Source: Muribaculaceae bacterium
GTDB lineage: Bacteria > Bacteroidota > Bacteroidia > Bacteroidales > Muribaculaceae
Length of the DNA stretch: 59,297 nt
Reading direction: 5' to 3'
NCBI GenBank assembly: GCA_023666885.1
Contig: JAMPBB010000003.1
Span: 1 to 59,297 of the forward strand
Both the position numbers and the translations under genes were made by a program. The notes under the pieces were generated by a model, which worked only from the letters and a program-made list of their open reading frames with translations, had not been told where the DNA came from and did not search any database. This document shows positions 1 to 8,006 of this stretch, one piece after another. Each line of letters starts with the position of its first letter. Position 1 is the stretch's first letter.

Positions 1-989
1 TCTGCGCCAAAATACAAGACCCTGACGTTAACATTAGTTATTAAACAACCTCTTAGGCTGCTGTGTGCTTAAACTTTTCCGTTGGTCATATCACGGAGTG
101 TGCTTAAAGCGAATGCTACAAAGACTAATACAAACATCATAATACACAATTTTTAGGGGTTAATAATCAATATTCCGTATCTGTAATGATTTTATATCGC
201 AAAGATAACGAGATAAGCGTGCCATATTTAAGCACACCAATCTTAATGTTATCTAAACTAAAGCAAGATCTCCTCATTAAACAATTATAATAATCCATTT
301 TAACACAATTACTTACAGAAATCACCCCAATACAGGGGCATTATATTACTTCAGGCGGTATTTGGCCATATTTTTTAACAATATTATCATAAAATACTTA
401 AAATAAAATAGTTACTGTTAAATATGCAGGTGAAATAAAAGAAAAATAATATCAACCAATGTTATAATGATATCAAGCACCGAAACACACACCACTTAGA
501 GAAGAGGGAAGTCAACTATTTACATTTTGGAACACACAATTTAATTGTTTAATTACGCATCAATATACTCACACAAATGCAAACGTAAATACCCTGATGC
601 ATAATCAAACTCATTTACAAATCCCCGAATTTGCAATTTCAATTCATCATTTGTCTATAGTAAATCCTTCTTTCAGCAATGTAATTTTACATCCCAAAAC
701 TATTCCCGAATGTTAAACAAAGAGCTTAACATTCATTTAATCTTACGCATATATAAGGAGTAGTCAGCATTTTACACTCAATAATTAACGCGTTGATTTA
801 AATAACCGCGCCAATACTGAACAAGCCTCTCCACGCATAGTATTTTGTGTGCGTAATGCATTATAAATCATCGTATAAAACAAATTTACTTTCATCATTA
901 CTTTAATATAGCACACTGCTGTTTACTTTTGAATAACATCCGAGCAATGCACTCAGTTTGTTTTTGCAATCATCAATTTACAATTTTAA
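1..989. other. AT-rich gene-free region
   Basis: I find no credible coding region, tRNA or recognisable structured RNA in this stretch. It is strikingly A+T-rich compared with the coding DNA that follows. The one structure I can point to is an 11-base word, GTGTGCTTAAA, present twice in direct orientation (63-73 and 98-108) and once as its exact reverse complement (227-237). It may be regulatory DNA for a gene beyond the left edge of the window, or a decayed region. Confidence 0.6.
63..237. repeat. Three copies of an 11-bp word (two direct, one inverted)
   Basis: GTGTGCTTAAA occurs at 63-73 and 98-108 on the plus strand and as TTTAAGCACAC at 227-237. The first two starts are 35 bases apart. 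Such spacing fits repeated protein-binding half-sites, but no gene start is adjacent on the right, so any regulated gene may lie to the left of the window. Chance recurrence in AT-rich DNA is possible, although the GTGTGC part is GC-containing. Confidence 0.4.
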
Positions 990-1021
990 TTTGCATATTC
1001 AATTTTATTGTATTACATTTG
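990..1021 (+). promoter_or_regulatory. Bacteroidota sigma-70 type promoter for the XRE regulator
   Basis: TTTG at 990-993 and TACATTTG at 1014-1021 are separated by exactly 20 bases, matching the Bacteroidota consensus TTTG-N19-21-TAnnTTTG. Transcription would begin near 1028, about 24 bases before the ATG at 1052. This is also the main reason for rejecting the upstream in-frame start at 929. Confidence 0.75.
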
Positions 1022-1051
1022 CAACGTGTAATTACAAAACCGAATTTACAA

Positions 1052-1600
1052 ATGGATATAGTAGCACGCCTTAAAGTTTTCATAAATTATCTCGGAATTC
1101 CTGTGACTCAGTTTGCAGATAATTGCCGAATACCCCGCCCTACACTTTCGCAGCTCCTTAACGGACGCAATAAAAAGGTGAGCGATGAACTGATAGGCAA
1201 GATACACGATACGTATCCTGAACTTTCCGTGCTGTGGCTTATGTTTGGCGAAGGAGATATGCTGCACAAGAAAAATATTGAAATCTCAGAGCCTCAAAAT
1301 AGCCCTATGATAGACTTCGGCGGTCACCACTCCCCTGAAAAAGAGAGCAGTATGCCCCGGATTGACTTCGGGGGAGAATTCACTGACGGCATTCAAAATA
1401 GCGTTACGGCAGAAAAAACCGGAGCTCCGGCTCTTGAATCGGCACCGGCAGAGCTTTCGCTCCCCGCCACCGATGCGGTAACCGATGCCCCGGCTACATT
1501 TACATTCAATGCTGATCAAGCAAAAAAGATAGTTAACATCATAGTGTACTATAACGACAACAGCTTCGAATCATTCATACCATCCGGCTCTAAGAAATAA
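1052..1600 (+). CDS. XRE-family helix-turn-helix regulator
   Basis: A 182-residue protein with an N-terminal XRE/Cro-type DNA-binding domain (about residues 3-65), including a recognition-helix-like stretch (RPTLSQLLNGR) and the WLMFGEGDML ending common in Bacteroidota phage-repressor-like regulators. The remaining 110 residues look disordered, acidic and Ala/Pro-rich, and contain the pentapeptide IDFGG twice about 20 residues apart. The start at 1052 is chosen because a well-formed promoter lies just upstream; a longer in-frame start at 929 would place that promoter inside the gene. It stands alone, convergent with pyrD. The target is unknown. Confidence 0.8.
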   Translation: MDIVARLKVFINYLGIPVTQFADNCRIPRPTLSQLLNGRNKKVSDELIGKIHDTYPELSVLWLMFGEGDMLHKKNIEISEPQNSPMIDFGGHHSPEKESSMPRIDFGGEFTDGIQNSVTAEKTGAPALESAPAELSLPATDAVTDAPATFTFNADQAKKIVNIIVYYNDNSFESFIPSGSKK

Positions 1601-1618
1601 GATACCATAAAAACCACA

Positions 1619-1657
1619 GCGTCCCGATATGCATCATAAGAAAGCATATCGGGACGC
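1619..1657. terminator. Bidirectional hairpin between XRE gene and pyrD
   Basis: A perfect 14-bp stem (GCGTCCCGATATGC at 1619-1632 and its complement at 1644-1657) with an 11-base loop sits between two convergent genes, just after the regulator stop and just before the pyrD stop. No long T-run follows on either side, so it is terminator-like rather than a textbook intrinsic terminator. Confidence 0.65.
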
Positions 1658-1679
1658 CGCTATAATAATGTATGGGCCT

Positions 1680-2591
1680 CTATACTTCAAGAGCGCCTAT
1701 CAAATCAGTAATCTTGCTAACGCCGTGACGCACGCAGTAATCCTCCACATACTCCACAACCCGGATGGTGGTCTGCGGATCAATAAAGTTGGCAGTACCA
1801 ATCTGTACAGCAGATGCTCCGGCAAGAATGAACTCCATGGCATCCCGTCCATTCATTATACCGCCCAGTCCTATTACCGGTATGCCAACGGCCTTGGCCG
1901 TCTGCCACACCATACGCACCGCTACCGGACGTACAGCAGCTCCGCTCAGGCCGCCTGTAACCGTGGACAGATACGGCCGCCGGCGCTCTACATCCACGGC
2001 CATACCCATAATGGTATTGATAAGCGATACGGCATCGGCGCCTTCCGCCTCAACGGCCCGGGCTATAGATGCTATGTCAGTAACATTGGGCGAGAGCTTC
2101 ACTATCACAGTACCCGGATAGGCACGCCTTACGGCGCGAGTCACTTCGGCAGCGCCTTCACACGTAGTGCCAAAGGCCATGCCGCCCTGCTTTACATTGG
2201 GGCATGATATGTTGACCTCTATAGCGCTGACATTGTCCAGCGGAGCCAGACGCTCACATACGCCTACGTAGTCAGCCACACGAGCTCCGGACACGTTTAC
2301 TATCATCTTGGAGCGGTATGCGCTTATACGCGGATATATGTTCCGGATAAAATAGTCAACGCCTTTATTCTGTAAACCCACAGCATTGAGCATACCTGAC
2401 GGCGTCTCCACCATACGCGGATAGTCGTTACCTTCGCGAGGCTCAAGAGTGGTCCCTTTCACTATATATCCGCCAAGGCGGTTCAGATCTATAAAGTCAG
2501 CAAACTCCTCGCCATAGCCAAACGTGCCTGATGCGGTCAGCACCGGATTGACCAATGCCAGACGGCCAATATTCACACTCAAATCTACCAT
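1680..2591 (-). CDS. pyrD: Dihydroorotate dehydrogenase type IB, catalytic subunit
   Basis: 303 residues, the usual length for the class IB catalytic subunit. It oxidises dihydroorotate to orotate in pyrimidine synthesis using FMN. Visible signatures are the N-terminal NPVLTASGTFGYG, the catalytic-loop motif NISCPNVKQGG with the active-site Cys at residue 130 (class IB uses Cys; class II uses Ser), and the C-terminal phosphate-binding IGLGGI and GASAVQIGT elements of the FMN-binding barrel. It overlaps the upstream pyrK by 7 bases, so the two subunits are translated from one message, as expected for a heterotetramer that passes electrons to NAD through PyrK. Confidence 0.95.
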   Translation of the reverse strand: MVDLSVNIGRLALVNPVLTASGTFGYGEEFADFIDLNRLGGYIVKGTTLEPREGNDYPRMVETPSGMLNAVGLQNKGVDYFIRNIYPRISAYRSKMIVNVSGARVADYVGVCERLAPLDNVSAIEVNISCPNVKQGGMAFGTTCEGAAEVTRAVRRAYPGTVIVKLSPNVTDIASIARAVEAEGADAVSLINTIMGMAVDVERRRPYLSTVTGGLSGAAVRPVAVRMVWQTAKAVGIPVIGLGGIMNGRDAMEFILAGASAVQIGTANFIDPQTTIRVVEYVEDYCVRHGVSKITDLIGALEV

Positions 2592-3358
2592 GTCAGTTTA
2601 TCTATATTAAATACCGGACCTTCAGTACATACACACACATTGCCTTTCACGGTCTTCTCCACACAGCACAGACAGGCTCCTACGCCGCATGCCATGACAT
2701 TTTCAAGCGATACTTCACAAGCAGCGCCTATCTCGCGAGCCGCACGTGCCACAGCTTTCATCATAGGCATGGGACCGCAGCAGTATATCATATCTATCCC
2801 TCCGGACTTCAGCACACTGTGTGACGTCACTACGCCAGGCTCTCCAAGGGAGCCGTCATCAGTAGATACATACACCGTGCCTATTTCCGAGAATTTTTCC
2901 AATTCAAGCAGATCAGCCTTGCTACGGGCGCCTAAAAGAAACTCAGGCGTAAACCCCGCAGCCTTCATCCTGTAACCAAGGTAAAGAAGAGGCGCCACAC
3001 CTACTCCGCCACCTATGAGCAAAGTCCTACGGGCCCTTTCGGGAGGGCAGCTGAATCCGTTGCCAAGCGGTAGGATAAGGTTAACCACATCGCCCGGACG
3101 GCGTGCCATAAGATGTGCGGTGCCCTCACCGGCCTTACGCACCAGAAGCCACAGCTCCCCGGAGCGTTCATCTACGAAATTAACCGATATGGGGCGACGC
3201 AGATATGTGGCCGGACTATCATCTATGCGCACCTGCACAAACTGTCCGGGCTGCATGGGCGGCAATGAGCGGCCATAGGCAGGTATGAGTTTGAGCAGAG
3301 AGTAGCTGCTGTGAAGGGCCTCATTAGAGGTCACTTCCATGTCAAGAATCTGTTTCAT
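2585..3358 (-). CDS. pyrK: Dihydroorotate dehydrogenase electron transfer subunit
   Basis: 257-residue ferredoxin-reductase-type protein that carries electrons from PyrD FMN through a [2Fe-2S] cluster and FAD to NAD. The FAD-binding RRPISV motif is near residues 54-59, the GGGVGVAPL nucleotide-binding loop is in the middle, and the C-terminal cluster motif CGVGACLCC followed by a fourth Cys (VCVCTEGP) binds iron-sulfur. First gene of the pyrK-pyrD pair; a TAnnTTTG promoter element lies just upstream of its start. Confidence 0.95.
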   Translation of the reverse strand: MKQILDMEVTSNEALHSSYSLLKLIPAYGRSLPPMQPGQFVQVRIDDSPATYLRRPISVNFVDERSGELWLLVRKAGEGTAHLMARRPGDVVNLILPLGNGFSCPPERARRTLLIGGGVGVAPLLYLGYRMKAAGFTPEFLLGARSKADLLELEKFSEIGTVYVSTDDGSLGEPGVVTSHSVLKSGGIDMIYCCGPMPMMKAVARAAREIGAACEVSLENVMACGVGACLCCVEKTVKGNVCVCTEGPVFNIDKLTW

Positions 3359-3366
3359 AACATCCG

Positions 3367-3374
3367 CAAATTTA
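3367..3374 (-). promoter_or_regulatory. -7 promoter element upstream of pyrK
   Basis: TAAATTTG on the minus strand matches TAnnTTTG and lies 9 bases before the pyrK ATG, giving a near-leaderless or very short leader. No matching TTTG is seen at the expected upstream distance, so it is a partial promoter call. Confidence 0.45.
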
Positions 3375-3411
3375 CATCAATTAATTTACTTTTCCTAACT
3401 CTGTAGAAGCA

Positions 3412-3448
3412 CAATTCCCGAAGCCGCGCATGGCAGCCCCGGGAATTG
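3412..3448. terminator. Hairpin downstream of the glucan phosphorylase gene
   Basis: A 9-bp perfect stem (CAATTCCCG at 3412-3420 with its complement at 3440-3448) lies 28 bases beyond the stop of the minus-strand phosphorylase gene. It lacks a T-run, so termination is inferred from position. Confidence 0.5.
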
Positions 3449-3475
3449 GTCAGTTTATCAAAGTTATCTATTGAA

Positions 3476-6040
3476 TCAGATGTTGAACCACTTCACATAA
3501 GCGAAGTCCTGGCGGTGAGCCAGAGCGGGATTGTGAGGGTAGATACGGAAACCGTAGCGGTAAACTCCGGCCTCGGCGATTTTCTCATTGAAGCGGTATG
3601 TAGCCACACCGTTCTCCTCGCCCACAAGCGTGAAGGGCTTGACGGCATAGAGGCTCTCCTCGCCGTTGTGCACGCGGTAGGCCACGTATTCCACGCCAAG
3701 ATCTTTGCCCGGCAGGCCGTTTGTAGCCAGCTTGACTTCTACAGAGTATTCATCGCCGGTACTTGTAACAGGACCGTCAGAAATCTTGATGTCCTGAACA
3801 TGTACACCGTCCCAAGCGTCGACCACCTTTTCTTTCCAAGCCACTATTTCCTTAGCGAGCTTGTCGTTATCGGCGCTGAGAGAGTCGAAGCGCATGCCTT
3901 CCGGCTTGTAGAAACGTGATATATAGTCATCAATCATACGCTTCATGGTGAAGTGAGGAGCTATATGACCTATAGAACGCTTTACATATTCAATCCACTC
4001 GGGTGAATATCCGGCTGAATTCTTCTTGAAATACAGAGGTATTATTTCATTCTCAAGCATTGAGTAGATAGTGGCGGCATCAAGCTTGTCCTGCTGTGAC
4101 TGGTCAGTGAATGTACGCTTTTCGGTGAGAGCCCATCCGGCCTTTTCATCGAACTTGTATCCTTCATACCACCATCCGTCAAGCACTGAGAAGTTAAGCA
4201 CACCGTTCATCTCGGCCTTCTCGCCTGATGTACCCGAAGCCTCGAGCGGACGGGTAGGAGTGTTGAGCCATATGTCCACACCGGTAACAAGGCGCTTTGC
4301 CACTACCATGTTGTAGTCCTCAAGGAAAATAATCTTACCAAGGAACTCGGGCATACGTGATATCTCCATGATGCGCTTGATCAGGCCCTGGCCTGCGCCA
4401 TCGGCCGGATGTGCTTTACCGGAGAATACGAACTGCACGGGGAACTGCTCGTTGTTTACTATCTTGGCCAGACGCTCAAGGTCAGTAAATAGCAGATGAG
4501 CACGCTTGTATGTGGCGAAACGGCGGGCAAAACCTATTATGAGAGCATTGGGATTGATCTTGTCAAGAATCTTCATCACGGCCGACGGGTCACGCTGCTC
4601 GGCGAGCCACTTAGCCTTGAAGTCACGGCGAACAAAGTTGATAAACTTGTTCTTCATGGTCATACGCAGATTCCAGATATCCTCATCGCTTACATTGAAT
4701 ATGCCTTCCCATGCCTTGGGGTCGCTCTGGTTCTCAAACACCTGTTTGCCCAGACGCTCTGCATAGAATTCCTTCCACTCGGAAGCGGCCCAAGTAGGCA
4801 TGTGCACACCGTTAGTAACGTATCCCACATGGCTTTCACGCCAGTCATAGCCCTTCCATATGCCGGCAAACATCTTCTTTGACACCTCGCCATGGAGCCA
4901 GCTTACGCCGTTGGCCTCCTGACAGGTATTGAGCGCAAACACGCTCATGGAGAAACGTTCGTTGGAGTCCGGATTCTCGCGACCCATATTCATCAAGTCA
5001 GCCCATGATATGCCAAGCTTGGCGGGGAACTCATGCATGTACTTCCCGAAGAGGTTCTCATCAAAGTAGTCGTGTCCGGCAGGCACGGGAGTATGTACGG
5101 TATAAAGCGATGAAGCGCGTACAAGCTCAAGTGCAGTGGCAAAGTCAAGATGCTTGTCCTGCACGCAGTCAACAAGACGCTGAAGGTTAAGCAGAGCCGC
5201 ATGGCCTTCATTGCAGTGGTACAGCTTGGAGTTGATGCCGAGCTTCTTCAGCATGAGCACACCGCCTATACCAAGCAGATATTCCTGCTTGATACGGTTT
5301 TCCCAGTCGCCGCCATAAAGCATGTGGGTGATGGGGCGGTCATATTCACTGTTCATGTCAAAGTCAGTATCCATAAGATACAGCTTCATACGGCCAACGT
5401 TGACACGCCATATGTGTGAATATATTATACGACCGGGGAACGGAACTTCAAGTATCACGGGACGACCCTCTGAATCCATAACCTGCTCAATGGGGAGCTG
5501 ATTGAAATTCTGAGGCTCATAGTTGGCTATCTGCTGACCGTCCACTGACAGTGTCTGGGTGAAGTAGCCGAAACGATATAGGAAACCTACGGCTGTCATA
5601 TCCACACAGCTGTCAGAAGCTTCCTTGATATAGTCGCCGGCAAGCACCCCGAGGCCACCTGAGTATATCTTAAGGCAGTTGCACAGGCCGTACTCCATGG
5701 AGAAGTATGACACCGAAGGAACATCGGTGCGCATAGGCTTGCTCATATATTCATTGAAAGAAGCGTAAACGCGGTCGAGCCGGGCCATAAAGTCGGCATC
5801 GTTCATCACTGCGTTCAGACGCTCGGAGTTGAGATGCTGGAGCACCATTACCGGATTCTCACCGGTAGAGCGCCACATATCGGGGTCAAGGTCACGGAAC
5901 AGAGCCTTGGCATCGCTGTTCCACACCCACCAAAGGTTTTTTGAAATCACCTCAAGTGGTTTGAGCTTGAGAGGAAGATGAGCCACGATAGTGGCGTCAT
6001 GCCACACGGGGGCATTGGTGTTGCTTACTTTGATTTTCAT
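3476..6040 (-). CDS. glgP: Alpha-glucan (glycogen) phosphorylase, GT35
   Basis: 854 residues; releases glucose-1-phosphate from alpha-1,4-glucans in the cytoplasm with pyridoxal phosphate. The N-terminal NLWWVWN motif, central HYDYFDENL/NEGHAAL region and the PLP-site signature EASGTSGEKAEMNG followed by NFSVLDGWW are those of the shorter bacterial 'maltodextrin/glucan phosphorylase' group (alpha_glucan_phosph family). The PLP-linking Lys of the signature is present. The start at MKIKVSN is chosen because it is the family's usual N-terminus; an in-frame ATG at 6085 would overlap the upstream gene by 14 bases and add an unusual extension. It follows the glycogen synthase by about 30 bases, so the pair forms a storage-glucan operon. 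Confidence 0.93.
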   Translation of the reverse strand: MKIKVSNTNAPVWHDATIVAHLPLKLKPLEVISKNLWWVWNSDAKALFRDLDPDMWRSTGENPVMVLQHLNSERLNAVMNDADFMARLDRVYASFNEYMSKPMRTDVPSVSYFSMEYGLCNCLKIYSGGLGVLAGDYIKEASDSCVDMTAVGFLYRFGYFTQTLSVDGQQIANYEPQNFNQLPIEQVMDSEGRPVILEVPFPGRIIYSHIWRVNVGRMKLYLMDTDFDMNSEYDRPITHMLYGGDWENRIKQEYLLGIGGVLMLKKLGINSKLYHCNEGHAALLNLQRLVDCVQDKHLDFATALELVRASSLYTVHTPVPAGHDYFDENLFGKYMHEFPAKLGISWADLMNMGRENPDSNERFSMSVFALNTCQEANGVSWLHGEVSKKMFAGIWKGYDWRESHVGYVTNGVHMPTWAASEWKEFYAERLGKQVFENQSDPKAWEGIFNVSDEDIWNLRMTMKNKFINFVRRDFKAKWLAEQRDPSAVMKILDKINPNALIIGFARRFATYKRAHLLFTDLERLAKIVNNEQFPVQFVFSGKAHPADGAGQGLIKRIMEISRMPEFLGKIIFLEDYNMVVAKRLVTGVDIWLNTPTRPLEASGTSGEKAEMNGVLNFSVLDGWWYEGYKFDEKAGWALTEKRTFTDQSQQDKLDAATIYSMLENEIIPLYFKKNSAGYSPEWIEYVKRSIGHIAPHFTMKRMIDDYISRFYKPEGMRFDSLSADNDKLAKEIVAWKEKVVDAWDGVHVQDIKISDGPVTSTGDEYSVEVKLATNGLPGKDLGVEYVAYRVHNGEESLYAVKPFTLVGEENGVATYRFNEKIAEAGVYRYGFRIYPHNPALAHRQDFAYVKWFNI

Positions 6041-6071
6041 AAAAAGATATTGTCTTACTTTTTTTATTTCC

Positions 6072-7730
6072 TTATTTAACGACATTACGTTCGGCCATGC
6101 GCTTAAAGGCTATGCTGAACGCATCTATATAATATTCTATAAAGTACTGCCATGCGGCACGTCCGGCCGTGGTGAACGCAGCCTTTGAAATGGCGGCAAG
6201 AGCCGTAGAGTCCGATACGGTCAGATATTTGATGGAGCGTGCTATGGCATCGGCCACATCATTATAATTAGAGTCAGTACGGCCTATCACAGTAACGCCG
6301 CAGTTCTCAAATCCGTTCTCTTCCGACTGAAGAACCCACTGTCCGAATCCGGAAAGCGTGGTGGTAATGGTGGGCACCCCGAAAGCCACGCTTTCAAGCG
6401 GAGTATATCCCCAAGGCTCATAATAGGAGGGGAACACCGTAGCGTCCATACCTATAAGGAGATCATAGTAGCTGAGATTGAATATCCCGTCATTGCCGTT
6501 CAAGTAACAGGGCACATATACCACATGCACACGGCTTGCCGCATCAGTGGCGAAGCCTATACCGTTTATACGGTTAAGTATAGGGTCAGAGTCAGGGTTA
6601 AATATCTGGTGGGTTATAACGGGATCAGGCAGTCCTGCCTTGGAATCTTTGGCCAAGGCCTCACGCAGATCAAAACGGGCATCGCCTGACCATGCAGGCA
6701 CCATGACGAATGCCAGCACTTCACGCGAAGGAGCCTTGTCGGCAAGCATACGGAGAGCATCAAGATACACATCTATGCCCTTGTTACGGTATTCGCACCG
6801 CCCCGAGGTGGCCACTATAAAGGTGTCATCGGCAAACCGGCGCCCCATTAGGGTAGAGGCCACATGGAGCATATTGCGGCGGGCATCAGCACGGAATGCG
6901 CCGAACTTGCTGCGAGCCGGCACAAAGTTCTTTTCAAATCCGTTAGGAGTCACCACATGCGGGCGCAGCTCAAGCAGCTGTTCACACTCTATGGCTGTGA
7001 TTTCGCTTACAGTAGTGAAGCAGTCAGCCTGGTGGGCGGCAGTCTTTTCAAGGGAATGCTTTGATTCCATATTGAGTTCACGCGCCATCTGATCGCCATT
7101 ATAGCCCTTCATATAGTCATAGAGAGGCTTGCCATTGCCGCATATACTGCGTCCTATACTTGTGGCATGCGTGGTAAATACCGTAGCCACCTCAGGAAGC
7201 TTCCACTTCACATAGAGGAGCCCCATACCGGTGGTCCACTCATCAAAGTGGGCTATCACACGCTTCCCGTCAAGGCTCATGAACCTGTATATGCTTTCAA
7301 TGACTATACCGGCTGCATGTGAGAATGCGCAGGCCTCATCATAGTCACCATACGCATGGAGTGAGTCCACCTTGTACAGATCCCACATCTTACCGTAAAA
7401 ATCGTTCTTCACATCATACATTCCCTGAAAGCCCACCAATATGGCTATTGGCTTGCCGGGCACATTCCATCGGCCGGTTCTCACCGTTACACCTTCGGGC
7501 AGCTTGACACTCCCCTTCCATGCTTTAAGTACCGAGGCCTGCTCTATAAAATAAGGAGAGGGCGTTTCACTGCCCCACACATCAGGCCCCACAAAAATCA
7601 CCTTGTCCTTATAAATCTTTTGAAGCGTCTTTGCTTTGGTTGACAGGACGGTATAAATACCTCCGATTTTATTACACACCTCCCACGATGTTTCAAACAT
7701 CAGGTCGATGGGTACGCGGGCTTCATCCAT
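6072..7730 (-). CDS. Glycogen synthase, GT3 (eukaryote-like) family
   Basis: 552 residues. The N-terminal ETSWEVCNKIGGIYTVLSTKA motif is the substrate-binding signature of GT3 glycogen synthases, which are typical of fungi and animals and also found in Bacteroidota, unlike the GT5 GlgA of most bacteria. Further family marks are HFDEWTTGMGLLY, TTHATSIGRSI, SGRCEYRNKG and the C-terminal PSYYEPWGYTPLES segment that carries the catalytic-site Glu. It probably uses UDP-glucose, as GT3 enzymes do; this is inferred. The start at 7730 follows from the promoter at 7758-7789; a TTG at 7760 lies within the promoter and is rejected. First gene of an operon with the phosphorylase. Confidence 0.92.
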   Translation of the reverse strand: MDEARVPIDLMFETSWEVCNKIGGIYTVLSTKAKTLQKIYKDKVIFVGPDVWGSETPSPYFIEQASVLKAWKGSVKLPEGVTVRTGRWNVPGKPIAILVGFQGMYDVKNDFYGKMWDLYKVDSLHAYGDYDEACAFSHAAGIVIESIYRFMSLDGKRVIAHFDEWTTGMGLLYVKWKLPEVATVFTTHATSIGRSICGNGKPLYDYMKGYNGDQMARELNMESKHSLEKTAAHQADCFTTVSEITAIECEQLLELRPHVVTPNGFEKNFVPARSKFGAFRADARRNMLHVASTLMGRRFADDTFIVATSGRCEYRNKGIDVYLDALRMLADKAPSREVLAFVMVPAWSGDARFDLREALAKDSKAGLPDPVITHQIFNPDSDPILNRINGIGFATDAASRVHVVYVPCYLNGNDGIFNLSYYDLLIGMDATVFPSYYEPWGYTPLESVAFGVPTITTTLSGFGQWVLQSEENGFENCGVTVIGRTDSNYNDVADAIARSIKYLTVSDSTALAAISKAAFTTAGRAAWQYFIEYYIDAFSIAFKRMAERNVVK

Positions 7731-7757
7731 ATAAATATAACTATCTAAATTTCGGCG

Positions 7758-7789
7758 CAAAGGTACTATTTTTTACCTTATTACGCAAA
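7758..7789 (-). promoter_or_regulatory. Full Bacteroidota promoter of the glycogen operon
   Basis: On the minus strand, TTTG (7789-7786) and TACCTTTG (7765-7758) are separated by 20 bases. The predicted start of transcription near 7750 leaves a leader of about 20 bases before the ATG at 7730. Confidence 0.75.
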
Positions 7790-7926
7790 GCCATGACAGC
7801 ATTATTAATGTTTTAGGGAGCTTTTTCACACAAATCCATAGTGCGACACCGCAGTTTTAACACTTTCCAAAAGGAACATTTATCAAAGTCAGGGCGTTAT
7901 AATGGAAACATATAAAGCGATGTACA

Positions 7927-7965
7927 GGAACCACCCCTCAATGCCGTGGGGACGGTTCCGTTTTT
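7927..7965 (+). terminator. Terminator-like hairpin in the guanine deaminase leader
   Basis: GGAACC (7927-7932) pairs with GGTTCC (7954-7959), and CCCC (7934-7937) pairs with GGGG (7948-7951), with a small asymmetric bulge; GTTTTTATTT follows directly. This is a good intrinsic terminator shape on the plus strand, only about 45 bases before the deaminase start. The glycogen operon runs away from it, so it either ends a small unseen transcript or works as an attenuator in the leader. Confidence 0.5.
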
Positions 7966-8006
7966 ATTTAAGAGATTATCTATTAACACAATAAATCACC
8001 ACTCCC

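Noticed and set aside
929..1051. In-frame upstream extension of the XRE regulator
   Set aside because: It is AT-rich, encodes an unlikely Cys/Phe-rich stretch and would enclose a perfect promoter at 990-1021.
1629..2207. 192-residue open frame opposite pyrD
   Set aside because: It lies wholly against the well-supported pyrD gene and shows no recognisable domain.
6041..6085. Longer start for glucan phosphorylase
   Set aside because: It would overlap the upstream synthase and adds residues absent from the family.
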